A stretch of 64,000 nt of DNA from Bin87 sp034420475 (GTDB lineage: Bacteria; Chloroflexota; Dehalococcoidia; Lucifugimonadales; UBA3495). The position numbers and the translations under genes were made by a program. The notes beneath the pieces are model-generated. The model was given only the letters and a program-made list of their open reading frames with translations, was not told where the DNA came from and did no database searches. The stretch spans positions 186,001-250,000 of the forward strand of contig DAOULH010000010.1 of assembly GCA_034420475.1 (NCBI GenBank), in the 5' to 3' direction. This document shows, piece by piece, positions 14,943 to 22,837 of this stretch. Each line of letters starts with the position of its first letter. The first letter of the stretch is position 1.

Positions 14943-16658
14943 ATGCAATCCGGAGCGGTTCCGCCGAAGCAGGAGCTCCCCGTGGTTATACCGAAAGACG
15001 ACGACGCCATCCGCGAACGGACGGAGGCCTGGCGGCAACGCGCCAACGCCGCACCCAAACGGAAGGGGGCGTACAAGACCCTCAGCCAGCTTCCTGTGGA
15101 GCCGGCCTATGGTCCGACCGACCTGTCCGAAACCGAGTACCTGGCGGACATCGGGCTGCCGGGCGAGCATCCGTATCTGCGGGGCGTGCATCCCGCCGGT
15201 TACCGTTCTCGCCTGTGGACGATGCGGATGTTCGCCGGATTCGGGCAGCCCGCCGAAACCAACGAGCGGTTCCGCTTCCTGCTGGACCAGGGGGAAACGG
15301 GTCTCAGCGTCGCTTTTGACATGCCGACCCTGTACGGCTACGACCACGACGACGAGCGGGCCCGGGGTGAATTTGGCAAGTGCGGAGTGGCCGTATCGTG
15401 CCTGGAAGACATGCAGACCGTCTTCGATGGCATCCCGCTGGACCAGGTCACCACATCGATGACCATCAACAGCCCGGCCGCGATCATCTGGGCAATGTAT
15501 ATCGCCGCCGCCGAGCGGCAGGGCGCGGCCATCGATTCGCTGGGCGGCACGATCCAGAACGACATCCTGAAAGAGTATATCGCCCAGAACGAGTACATCT
15601 TTCCGCCTCATCCCTCGATGCGGCTGGTGGTCGATACGGTTGAGTTCGCCACCGACCGGATGCCGCGTTTCAACCCGATCAGCATCAGCGGCTACCACAT
15701 CCGGGAGGCGGGCAGCAACGCGGTGCAGGAGCTGGCGTTCACGCTGGCGGACGGTTTTGAGTACGTGCGGCACTGCGTCGAGCGGGGCATGGCCGTGGAC
15801 GACTTCGCTCCGCGCCTGAGTTTCTTCTTCAACGTGCACAACGACTTCTTCGAGGAGATCGCCAAGTTCCGGTCGGCCCGGCGCATCTGGGCTCGCGAGA
15901 TGAAGGAAACCTTCGGCGCCGAATCGGAACGCTCCGCGTGGATGCGCTTCCACGCCCAGACCTCGGGAGCGTCGCTGACGGCGCAGCAGCCCGAGAACAA
16001 CGTGGTGCGCGTCTCGCTGCAGGCCCTGGCCGCCGTCCTGGGCGGATGCCAGTCGCTGCATACCAACAGCAAGGACGAGGCCTGGGCGCTGCCGTCGGCC
16101 GACGCCGCCCTGCAGGCGCTGCGCACCCAGCAGATCATCGCCCACGAAACGGGCGTCACCGACACCGTGGACCCGCTGGGCGGCAGCTATTTCGTGGAGG
16201 CGCTGACCAACCAGGTGGAGGCCCGCGCCTACGAGTATTTCGAGCAGATCGACCGGCAGGGCGGTGTGATACCCGCTCTGGAATCGGGTTATTTCCAGCG
16301 GGAGATTGCCGACGCGGCCTACATCTACCAGCAGGAAGAGGACCGCCGGGAGCGCATTACGGTCGGCGTCAACGACTATGTGGACGCCCACGAGAGCCTG
16401 TCGATACCCATCCTGCGCGTTGACGAGGCCGGCGAGCAGCGGCACGTCGCCCATTTGGACGAGGTCAGGCGCCGCCGCGATGATCGCGAGGTCGCCTCGC
16501 GTCTGCGCGACCTGGAGTCGGCGGCCCGCCGCTCCGGCAGCGATGCCAACCTGATGTACCCGCTGATCGAAGCCGTGAAAGCGGAAGCCACGCTGGGCGA
16601 AATGATGGGCGTGTTCCGGGAGGTGTTTGGGGAGTACCAGCCGACGTGGGGCTTCTAG
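14943..16658 (+). CDS. Adenosylcobalamin acyl-CoA mutase large subunit, isobutyryl-CoA mutase-like
   Basis: A 571-aa TIM-barrel subunit of the methylmalonyl-CoA mutase family with no C-terminal B12 domain; a separate small subunit is needed. Family blocks are TGLSVAFDMPT, GGTIQNDILKEY, SISGYHIREAG, FHAQTSG, QQPENNVVR and GGSYFVE. Two residues that set substrate choice differ from methylmalonyl-CoA mutase: Phe97 stands where it has Tyr89 and Gln215 where it has Arg207, with identical spacing of 118. Phe/Gln is the isobutyryl-CoA mutase pattern, so branched-to-linear butyryl-CoA isomerisation is more likely. Ala124 argues against a 2-hydroxyisobutyryl-CoA mutase. No B12-binding subunit or MeaB chaperone gene is adjacent. 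Confidence 0.85.
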   Translation: MQSGAVPPKQELPVVIPKDDDAIRERTEAWRQRANAAPKRKGAYKTLSQLPVEPAYGPTDLSETEYLADIGLPGEHPYLRGVHPAGYRSRLWTMRMFAGFGQPAETNERFRFLLDQGETGLSVAFDMPTLYGYDHDDERARGEFGKCGVAVSCLEDMQTVFDGIPLDQVTTSMTINSPAAIIWAMYIAAAERQGAAIDSLGGTIQNDILKEYIAQNEYIFPPHPSMRLVVDTVEFATDRMPRFNPISISGYHIREAGSNAVQELAFTLADGFEYVRHCVERGMAVDDFAPRLSFFFNVHNDFFEEIAKFRSARRIWAREMKETFGAESERSAWMRFHAQTSGASLTAQQPENNVVRVSLQALAAVLGGCQSLHTNSKDEAWALPSADAALQALRTQQIIAHETGVTDTVDPLGGSYFVEALTNQVEARAYEYFEQIDRQGGVIPALESGYFQREIADAAYIYQQEEDRRERITVGVNDYVDAHESLSIPILRVDEAGEQRHVAHLDEVRRRRDDREVASRLRDLESAARRSGSDANLMYPLIEAVKAEATLGEMMGVFREVFGEYQPTWGF

Positions 16659-16688
16659 TCGCTACGCCCGGCCCGATGGGAGGTTGCT

Positions 16689-17261
16689 ATGGCAACGGCA
16701 AAGCCGAAAGGCAAGTACACCTACGCGGACTACGCCGCCAAGCCCGACGATGAGCGGTGGGAACTGATTGACGGAGCGCTGTGTAAAATGGCCCCATCCC
16801 CGAATACTAAACACCAACGAGCGTTGCGACGCTGGGTTTCCGGGTTTGAGTTGCACCTTTCCCAGCTTGGTCTACTGGATGAGTTGTTTTTTGCTCCAAC
16901 GGACCTGATCCTGGGAGATGGAACCATCGTCCAACCGGATATGTTCTTCGTAGCGAACAATCGGGGACATATCATCACGCTGCGCGGCTGTGAGGGGCCA
17001 CCTGATCTGGTAGTGGAAGTCCTCTCCCCGTCGAACCCGGCTCGAGATCTGGAGACGAAGCGTGAGTTGTACGCTCGGCATGGTATTCCCGAATATTTCA
17101 TCCTGGACACGGAAACTGAAACGGTGATGGCATTGTCCGATCCGATTACAGAAGGCGGTGTCGGCAAGTATACGGTAGAAGTTTTGTACCGATCCGGTGA
17201 CACCCTGACCACGGCCAGCATTCCCGGTCTGACCATCGCCGTAGCCAACATTTTTGCCTAA
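16689..17261 (+). CDS. Uma2 family (DUF820) endonuclease-fold protein
   Basis: A 190-aa PD-(D/E)XK-fold protein of the Uma2 family. Visible features are YELIDG-like WELIDGALCKMAPSP, VQPDMFFV supplying the catalytic Asp, and PDLVVEVLSPSN with the Glu, followed by KRELYARHGIPEYFILD. Family members are abundant in Cyanobacteria and Chloroflexota and have no settled function. A GGGAGG site precedes the ATG. A second Uma2 paralogue is at 49.1 kb. Confidence 0.88.
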   Translation: MATAKPKGKYTYADYAAKPDDERWELIDGALCKMAPSPNTKHQRALRRWVSGFELHLSQLGLLDELFFAPTDLILGDGTIVQPDMFFVANNRGHIITLRGCEGPPDLVVEVLSPSNPARDLETKRELYARHGIPEYFILDTETETVMALSDPITEGGVGKYTVEVLYRSGDTLTTASIPGLTIAVANIFA

Positions 17262-17269
17262 CCGCAGTA

Positions 17270-18049
17270 ATGACAGGGAGTACCACCGTGACATTCCAGC
17301 AACGCTATGGAGCTTTGGAGCGGACATCCAAGGCTCAGGTCAAGAAAGACAACAAATGTTTCGAGCGGAAAGGGCTTCAGCCAAGCTACTACCTGCCAAA
17401 CAACGAGCCGGATGGCAAGGTAGAATTTGTCCTCGTGGGAATGGAGCCGTCAAGATCCGCCGACAAATCGGACCCGTCCTTGTGCCATGAAAAACCAGTC
17501 TGCCCCAGAAATTTCTCGTGCTCGATAGAAGATTTCATCCTGCACTTCTGCACACGCGAGTACTTGTGCGACAGTAGACCGCTGTATCACATCACTGACA
17601 TTGCGAAAGGCGGGATGCCAACGCGGCAAGCTCGTGAGACGGCAGGGTGGCGGTGGAAGAAATGGTATCCTCTGCTTTGCGAAGAGTTAAAGTTGGTGAC
17701 GAAACTGGACGTTCCCGTAATCGCCGTCGGTAAAGGAGTAGGAGACTTCCTGAAAGGGCAAAATACACCAAATTTCAGGAGATCAATTCTGCATTTTTCC
17801 AATAATGCAAATGTCGCCCGAACAATTGCTCCTCAGCTTCTATCCAAGCAATACAACGATTTCTCAAAAACCCTGCGGTGGGATGATGTCGTGCAGAATG
17901 CCAGCGACGTGATGAAAGGCGAAGAGTTCGATAAGTTGCGCTCTCGAACGCTTCAGAGGCTGAAACACGGTGAGTCGGAATCCAGAAAAATGCTGATGTT
18001 CACCTATAAGTGCCAGTTCGCCGCCATCCTGGGCAAGCCACTGGTTTGA
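17270..18049 (+). CDS. Hypothetical 259-aa protein, weakly uracil-DNA-glycosylase-like
   Basis: Not clearly recognised. VEFVLVGMEPSRSADKS near the N-terminus, VIAVGKGVGDFL in the middle and ILHFSNNANVART near residue 180 have the order and flavour of uracil-DNA-glycosylase superfamily motifs (glycine-rich first motif, late H-x-S motif), but the match is weak. Several Cys residues (CHEKPVCPRNFSC) could bind metal. The gene is noticeably AT-richer than its neighbours, suggesting transfer. The start is either ATG 17270 or GTG 17288, nine bases after the Uma2 stop. Confidence 0.6.
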   Translation: MTGSTTVTFQQRYGALERTSKAQVKKDNKCFERKGLQPSYYLPNNEPDGKVEFVLVGMEPSRSADKSDPSLCHEKPVCPRNFSCSIEDFILHFCTREYLCDSRPLYHITDIAKGGMPTRQARETAGWRWKKWYPLLCEELKLVTKLDVPVIAVGKGVGDFLKGQNTPNFRRSILHFSNNANVARTIAPQLLSKQYNDFSKTLRWDDVVQNASDVMKGEEFDKLRSRTLQRLKHGESESRKMLMFTYKCQFAAILGKPLV

Positions 18050-18058
18050 GACAAAGCG

Positions 18059-18081
18059 GGGGCGGGTTTCAAACCCGCCCC
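18059..18081 (+). repeat. GGGGCGGGTTT palindromic repeat, copy 1
   Basis: An 11-bp inverted repeat around a single C just after the 259-aa gene, followed by TAC. The second copy at 18475 lies in the opposite orientation across the coiled-coil gene. Confidence 0.85.
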
Positions 18082-18110
18082 TACTGAATTCCCGGTAGGT
18101 AAGTGTCTCG

Positions 18111-18452
18111 TCAGCCAAGCACCCGGAGGATGATGCCGCCAACGATAATGGTGCCCATCAATCCGATGAGAGTGAGGTAAACTCGGCTGAGGTTGGTTTC
18201 TACTCGGCCCAGTCGGGCGTTGTTCTCCTGCCGGAACTCGCGCTGTTCGGCGCGCTGTTCCTCGCGGTATTGCCGCTGTTCGGCGCGTTGTTCTTCCCGG
18301 TACTGCCGCTGCTCAGTGCGCTGTTCTTCCCGGTACTGGCGTTGTTCCTCAATAAACAACGCCATCGTGGCCTCCAAAGCCGCCAGTCGGGATTCAATGG
18401 CCGCCAAGCGTTGTTCTACGCCTGGCAGCGGGGCTGCTGCTGGCGTCGTCAT
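18111..18452 (-). CDS. Coiled-coil protein with C-terminal membrane anchor and 11-aa repeats
   Basis: A 113-aa protein. The N-terminal part (VEQRLAAIESRLAALEATM) is a heptad coiled coil. The centre has a hendecad unit QYREEQRAEQR repeated about three and a half times, and the C-terminal 25 residues form one membrane segment (YLTLIGLMGTIIVGGIIL). The ends are clearly homologous to the 24781 protein, but the repeat modules differ. It is bracketed by inverted GC-rich palindromes. The function is unknown; similar small proteins are common in Chloroflexota genomes. Confidence 0.72.
   Translation of the reverse strand: MTTPAAAPLPGVEQRLAAIESRLAALEATMALFIEEQRQYREEQRTEQRQYREEQRAEQRQYREEQRAEQREFRQENNARLGRVETNLSRVYLTLIGLMGTIIVGGIILRVLG
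18241..18339 (-). repeat. Three tandem 33-bp repeats within the coiled-coil gene
   Basis: Units at 18241-18273, 18274-18306 and 18307-18339, each encoding one 11-aa hendecad, with a partial fourth beyond. Confidence 0.9.
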
Positions 18453-18474
18453 GCTGTCCTTCGAGTATCCAGTA

Positions 18475-18495
18475 GGGCGGGTTTGAAACCCGCCC
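18475..18495 (-). repeat. GGGCGGGTTT palindromic repeat, copy 2
   Basis: A 10-bp inverted repeat around a single G, preceded by GTA. This is the reverse-complement orientation of the copy at 18059, so the pair encloses a 437-bp unit carrying one gene. Confidence 0.85.
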
Positions 18496-18528
18496 CTCCG
18501 GTGTTTGACTGGTTGCCGGTGCGGTTCG

Positions 18529-20556
18529 CTACGCCGTCGCTGACTCCTTGGCCTGCTTGGCGGTGTCGATGACCCGCTGCTCGATGTTCTGCGGCACCTG
18601 CTCGTAGTGGCCGAACTCGAAACGATACGAGCCGCGCCCGCCGGTCATGGAGCGCAGGTCCTGAGAGTACCGTTGCACCTCGGACTGCGGAACCTCCGCC
18701 TCGATTACGGTGTAACGGGTTTCCGGGACCATGCCCAGGATGCGGCCGCGCTTGCTGTTGATGTCGCTGATGATGTCGCCGGTGTAGGTTTCGGGGACGG
18801 TGACGTACAGCTTGACGATGGGCTCCAGCAGAACGGGAGAGGCTTTGGTCATGCCCTGGCGCAGGGCCTGGCTGCCGGCGATCTCGAAAGCGATGGGTTT
18901 GCCGTCCACCGGGTGGGTGCTGCCGTCGTAGATGACCGCCTTGAGATCGACCACGGGGAAGCCGGCGAGCACACCCTCTTTCAGGGTGTTGACGACGCCT
19001 TTCTCCACGGCGGGGATGAGTTCCCGCGGCACCCGTCCGCCCACGACCTCGTTGCCGAACTCGAAGCCTTCGTCACGGGTCATTGGCTCCAGCCGGAGCA
19101 GGACGTGGCCGTACTGACCGCTGCCGCCGGTCTGCTTCTTGTGACGGTACTCGGAGTTGGTGACCTGGGTAATGGTTTCGCGGTACGGGACGACGGGCAG
19201 CTTGACGTTCAGGTTGGCGCCGAACTTCCGCTTGATGCGGTCCAGAGCGACCTCGATCTGGACTTCGCCCAGGCCGGTGAGCAGGCTTTCGCTGGTCTCC
19301 GGATTGCGGGTGAACTGGAGGCTGGGGTCGTCCTCGACGATCCGGGCCAGGGAAGTGGACATCTTGTCCAGGTCGGCCTGGGTGGCCGGCACCACTGCCA
19401 GCGAGTAGTAACCCTTGGGGAACTCGATGCCGGGGAGCGTCACCCGGGCATCACTGGCGCAGAGGGAGTCTCCGGTGAGCGTCGCGCCCAGCTTGCCGAT
19501 GGCGCCAATGTCGCCGGCCACCACCTCGGGCACGTTGTCCTGGCTGTTGCCCTGGGGCAGGTAGAGCTGGCCCAGGCGCTCGGACTGGTTGTGGTTGACG
19601 TTATAGATTTCGCCGTTGCTCTTCATGGATCCGCGGAAGACGCGGAACATGGACAGCTTGCCGACGAACGGGTCCGCCGTGGTCTTGAACACCAACGCCG
19701 CTGCCGGCCCGGAACCGTCGGCGGTGATTTCATCATCCCCGGAGGTTTGAGGGAGGTCAGCTGGGGACGGCAGGAAATCGCGGATTACCTGGGCCAGTTC
19801 GTCCAGTCCGATATTCTGCGTCGCGGAGGTAACGAGGATGGGGATCAGGTCGCCGTTGCGGATGGCTTCACGAGCGCCAGCAGTCACCTCGGCCGCGGTG
19901 ATCTCCTCGCCTTCCAGGTACTTGTCAGCCAGGGCATCGTCAGATTCGGCTACCGCTTCGATGAGGCGCTCGCGGGCCGCGTCGAAATCGCCGATGACGC
20001 CGGCAGGTATGTCCGCCGGCGGATCAATCACGCTGACCAGGCCGGTGAAGTCCTGGGCTTCTCCCACCGGCAGCTGGAACGGAACGCAGCGGCTGCTGAA
20101 AATGTCCTGCAACTCCTGGACGTTGCGTTCGAAGCTGGCGTTCTCCCGGTCCATCTTGTTCAGCACGAAGGCCACCGGGAGGCCGCGCTCCTGGGCCATG
20201 CCCCACGCCCGCTCGGTGCCGACGTCAACGCCGGTAGGAGCCGCCACGAGTATCACCGCGGACTCGACAACCCGTATCGCGGCGACGGCCTCGCCGAGGA
20301 ACTCGTCATAGCCGGGCGTGTCCAGCATATTGATCTTGTCGTCGCCGTCGCTGATCCGCAGCAGGCTGGTCTGGACGCTGGAAGACCGCCGGGTTTCCTC
20401 CGGTTCGTAGTCGGAAACGGTGTTGCCGTCCTCCACTCTGCCGATGCGGTTGATCACTTTGGCGTTGAACAGCATGGTCTCGGCGAGGGTGGTCTTGCCC
20501 GCGCCACTGTGGGAAAGCAAAGCGACGTTACGGATGGTGCTGGCGGATACGGCCAT
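18529..20556 (-). CDS. EF-G paralogue (FusA2/EF-G-like translational GTPase)
   Basis: A 675-aa translational GTPase with the domain order of EF-G: G domain, domain II (SMFRVFRGSMKSNGEIYNV), then EF-G domains III-V ending in TRYTVIEAEVPQSEVQRYSQ. The G1 loop reads SHSGAGKTT at residues 15-23, not the canonical AHIDAGKTT. The switch I RGITI motif is replaced by RRSSSVQTS; DTPGYDEF and NKMD are kept. This pattern marks the FusA2-type branch rather than the housekeeping EF-G, whose gene is not in the window. Probably a ribosome-associated GTPase of specialised role. Confidence 0.88.
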   Translation of the reverse strand: MAVSASTIRNVALLSHSGAGKTTLAETMLFNAKVINRIGRVEDGNTVSDYEPEETRRSSSVQTSLLRISDGDDKINMLDTPGYDEFLGEAVAAIRVVESAVILVAAPTGVDVGTERAWGMAQERGLPVAFVLNKMDRENASFERNVQELQDIFSSRCVPFQLPVGEAQDFTGLVSVIDPPADIPAGVIGDFDAARERLIEAVAESDDALADKYLEGEEITAAEVTAGAREAIRNGDLIPILVTSATQNIGLDELAQVIRDFLPSPADLPQTSGDDEITADGSGPAAALVFKTTADPFVGKLSMFRVFRGSMKSNGEIYNVNHNQSERLGQLYLPQGNSQDNVPEVVAGDIGAIGKLGATLTGDSLCASDARVTLPGIEFPKGYYSLAVVPATQADLDKMSTSLARIVEDDPSLQFTRNPETSESLLTGLGEVQIEVALDRIKRKFGANLNVKLPVVPYRETITQVTNSEYRHKKQTGGSGQYGHVLLRLEPMTRDEGFEFGNEVVGGRVPRELIPAVEKGVVNTLKEGVLAGFPVVDLKAVIYDGSTHPVDGKPIAFEIAGSQALRQGMTKASPVLLEPIVKLYVTVPETYTGDIISDINSKRGRILGMVPETRYTVIEAEVPQSEVQRYSQDLRSMTGGRGSYRFEFGHYEQVPQNIEQRVIDTAKQAKESATA

Positions 20557-20736
20557 GGTGGTTCCCCTTTGGTTCCTGAAATGGGTTGCAATTAGCGGAT
20601 TGTAGCGAAATTATGCAGCCCGTTGCAACCGAGCGGCGGCGCGGATAAAATAGTACGCCAGCGACCGGTAGTGAGCCGCTCCTCCAGCGACTCCTCCTTT
20701 TGGACCGGCCGCTCCTTTTTTGCCCAGCGGGCGAAA

Positions 20737-21228
20737 CTATCGCAGCGACTTTCGGCGATCCACCGGTGGGTAACCGGGGTCTGCGGGAAGATTATCGAGC
20801 CGGGCAGCGGCGGTTGCCAACGCATCGCAACGTTCGTTGTCCGTGTTGCCGCTGTGCCCGCGCACCCACCTGAAGTCGGTGGGGTGCCGTTCCAGCAAGT
20901 CCAGCAGGCGCTCCCAGAGGTCAGGGTTCACCGCGGCCTCGCGCTTGTTGCGCATCCAGCCATTGCTGCGCCATTTGGCTGCCCACCCCTTGCTGACCGC
21001 ATCTACCAGGTAGCGCGAATCAGAGTACAGGGTGACCCGGCACGGCCTGGTGAGGGACTCCAGTCCGACGATGGCGGCCAGCAACTCCATGCGGTTGTTG
21101 GTCGTCAGCGAGTAGCCTCCGGACAGTTCCTTGCGCCGACCGCGGTGGTCCAGGATCACGCCGTAGCCGCCTGGCCCGGGGTTCCCCAGGCAGGCGCCGT
21201 CGGTGTGAATGGTGACGTCCGTTGTCAC
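20737..21228 (-). CDS. rnhA: Ribonuclease HI
   Basis: A 163-aa RNase H1. The DEDD active site is visible: Asp in TIHTDGACLGNPGPGG, Glu in NNRMELLAAI, Asp in YSDSRYLVDAV, and Asp in WVRGHSGNTDNERCD. The length and G-N-P-G-P-G-G signature match bacterial RNase HI, which removes RNA from RNA-DNA hybrids. The downstream EF-G-like gene begins 180 bases further on the same strand. The upstream barrel-protein gene ends only four bases before its start. Confidence 0.95.
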   Translation of the reverse strand: MTTDVTIHTDGACLGNPGPGGYGVILDHRGRRKELSGGYSLTTNNRMELLAAIVGLESLTRPCRVTLYSDSRYLVDAVSKGWAAKWRSNGWMRNKREAAVNPDLWERLLDLLERHPTDFRWVRGHSGNTDNERCDALATAAARLDNLPADPGYPPVDRRKSLR

Positions 21229-21232
21229 CGGC

Positions 21233-21889
21233 TCAGGCTGCGGGATGTCGCGCCACCTGCCGCATCACGGCGCGCGTCAGGCCGATGCACTTGGGGCCGA
21301 TCTTGGCTGCCCATTCGTCCTGGGCTGCTGCCTTCCACGGGTCGGATTCCATCACCGAAGGGTTTTCGATCTGGTACACGGCGACGTACTTGGGAAAGCC
21401 TTCGGCGTTGGTGGTCTCCACCCGGTAGCGGCGGGCGCCCATAACGCCGTCCACCGCACACAGGCCGGGCAGATGAACGGTGTTGTACAGGCGGTTGAAC
21501 TCGTCCTCGGCGTCGGCGGGGATGTCGGTGCGCACGATGAAGATGTACGGCGCTTCGGCGGTCGCGTCGCCGGCGTCGGCGATGCGGTTCAGCATGGTGT
21601 GCGTGCGATTGGTGGCGTGAGGGCGGATCTTGGTCGCCCAATCACCCTTCTCGCCCTCGACGCGCCAGCCCTCGGAGGATGGGACGCCGGGTTCGTCGAT
21701 GGCGTAGAGCGCGGCATAGCGAGCGAACTGCTCGGCGTTGGTGGATTCAAGCTGGTACCGATTGCAGGTGTGAACTCCGGGAGCTTGGCACAGGAACTTG
21801 GCGTGCTCCGTATCGTAAACACGGTTGAAGTCCGCCTCGTGCTCGGCGGGTATGTCCATCTGGACGAAGTACGCGTAATCTGCTGGCAT
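21233..21889 (-). CDS. Tandem dimeric alpha/beta-barrel protein (DUF4286/EthD-like)
   Basis: A 218-aa protein made of two similar halves. Each begins with a strand and a D/N-R/L-Y-x-T-x-H pattern (MDIPAEHEADFNRVYDTEH, then TDIPADAEDEFNRLYNTVH) and continues with a G-x-x-x-x-x-R-Y strand and a Y-x-x-x-Y-x-I strand. This is the ferredoxin-like dimeric-barrel fold of EthD/DUF4286 proteins, which often accompany catabolic oxidoreductases. A homologue with the same duplication is at 43.6 kb. It ends four bases before rnhA. Confidence 0.78.
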   Translation of the reverse strand: MPADYAYFVQMDIPAEHEADFNRVYDTEHAKFLCQAPGVHTCNRYQLESTNAEQFARYAALYAIDEPGVPSSEGWRVEGEKGDWATKIRPHATNRTHTMLNRIADAGDATAEAPYIFIVRTDIPADAEDEFNRLYNTVHLPGLCAVDGVMGARRYRVETTNAEGFPKYVAVYQIENPSVMESDPWKAAAQDEWAAKIGPKCIGLTRAVMRQVARHPAA

Positions 21890-21925
21890 GTTGGGTCCTC
21901 CGTGTTGTTGGGGCGGTGGCAGGCG

Positions 21926-22411
21926 TCAGTCGCTGCGGATGGTGGTGAGAATGTGGATGGCCAGGTCGCGGCGAATCTCCTGGGAAGTTTGGCCGAATCC
22001 GGTGATGGCGTTTTCAACTCGGTCAATCAGGTCGGTGACGTTGGTTGCATGGAATTGACTATGAGGATCGTAGTCGGCCGAATGCCGCGCTTGCTGTGCA
22101 TCGGCGAACACGTCGCCAAAGTCTTGGATAATGCTGGGAAACCGGCCTCCAAGACTGGCGCGGCCGAGCTTGTTCCGAGTAGGTCGGTGATCGGCGGCGC
22201 GATGGGTCTGTCGCCAAGACCAACGCTGTTGGTCAGCCGGCGACACTCCAATCAAGGTATTGGCATTGCTCGCCGCCAGCGTGTGAAACATGGCATAGTA
22301 GGCGCAACTGACGGCACGGCGCAATTCGGTCTGAGTGGCTGGCACTGTGTCGCCCGAGATGACGCCTGTAGCAAGGGCGCGAGCCAGAGCGATAAGCTCC
22401 AGCGGGTTCAT
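21926..22411 (-). CDS. HEPN-domain protein, putative toxin
   Basis: A 160-aa helical protein starting MNPLELIALARAL. ELRRAVSCAYYAMFH at residues 30-43 and ADAQQARHSADYDP near the C-terminal third match the HEPN fold of the PF05168/abortive-infection type, including an R-H-x-A-D-Y core. HEPN proteins are often RNases of toxin-antitoxin or defence pairs. Its ATG overlaps the stop of the upstream gene by four bases (ATGA), so the two form a coupled pair. Confidence 0.72.
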   Translation of the reverse strand: MNPLELIALARALATGVISGDTVPATQTELRRAVSCAYYAMFHTLAASNANTLIGVSPADQQRWSWRQTHRAADHRPTRNKLGRASLGGRFPSIIQDFGDVFADAQQARHSADYDPHSQFHATNVTDLIDRVENAITGFGQTSQEIRRDLAIHILTTIRSD

Positions 22412-22725
22412 CTGAGAATCCGCTCCTTGTTGAGATCCCATTCCCATTTGGCGATGTAGTGGGAGCTGAGACGCAGGTCAACACCCAGCTCATCCAACTG
22501 CGGGTAAAGAATTCTCGACAGGCTGATGGTGCGGGAGTGGTCCATATAGGCGTAGTCGCCTTCCCACACAATCCATGCTTCGAGATAGTCCTCACCGTAC
22601 CAGTCGTCGTAGCGTTGGCGGACGACGATGGGGTGAAAGTGGAGGTGGGGCTGGAACCAGCCGTTGAGCGTATCGCCAATGATGGCGGCGACCTGGTCGG
22701 TGGTGTCCTGGGTAATCGTGGCCAT
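22408..22725 (-). CDS. Hypothetical 105-aa partner of the HEPN gene
   Basis: A small acidic/aromatic protein starting MATITQDTTDQVAAIIG. It contains HFHPIVVRQRYDDWYGEDYL and WEGDYAYMD, and ends WEWDLNKERILR. It has no G-S-x10-D-x-D pocket, so it is not a recognisable MNT nucleotidyltransferase, the usual HEPN partner. Coupling by a four-base overlap suggests an antitoxin or cofactor. No family is recognised. Confidence 0.6.
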   Translation of the reverse strand: MATITQDTTDQVAAIIGDTLNGWFQPHLHFHPIVVRQRYDDWYGEDYLEAWIVWEGDYAYMDHSRTISLSRILYPQLDELGVDLRLSSHYIAKWEWDLNKERILR

Positions 22726-22738
22726 TGGGCTTCTCTCA

Positions 22739-22765
22739 TTGCGGCACGTTTCAGCATGGTACAAT
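22739..22765 (+). promoter_or_regulatory. Possible promoter for the PD-(D/E)XK nuclease gene
   Basis: TTGCGG (22739-22744) and TACAAT (22760-22765), preceded by TG, lie in the divergent gap. The spacer is short (15), so the extended -10 feature carries most weight. Confidence 0.35.
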
Positions 22766-22837
22766 CGCGCCGTAAGTGAGCGGCAGCGGTGTACGCCGGC
22801 GATGCTCGATTATTATTTTTGCAGGTTGGCATCCATC

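Noticed and set aside
14895..16454. 519-aa minus-strand frame across the acyl-CoA mutase
   Set aside because: Antisense shadow of an unmistakable enzyme; its composition is unnatural (His/Gly/Val-rich repeats of GC codons).
14943..16658. Plain methylmalonyl-CoA mutase label
   Set aside because: The residues that hold the methylmalonyl carboxylate (Tyr and Arg) are Phe and Gln here.
18241..18339. Short direct repeats resembling a CRISPR array
   Set aside because: Repeats are contiguous without spacers and lie in frame inside a coiled-coil gene.
18607..20595. 662-aa plus-strand open frame antisense to the EF-G-like gene
   Set aside because: It mirrors the real gene codon for codon, has no recognisable domain, and is a typical by-product of high GC content.
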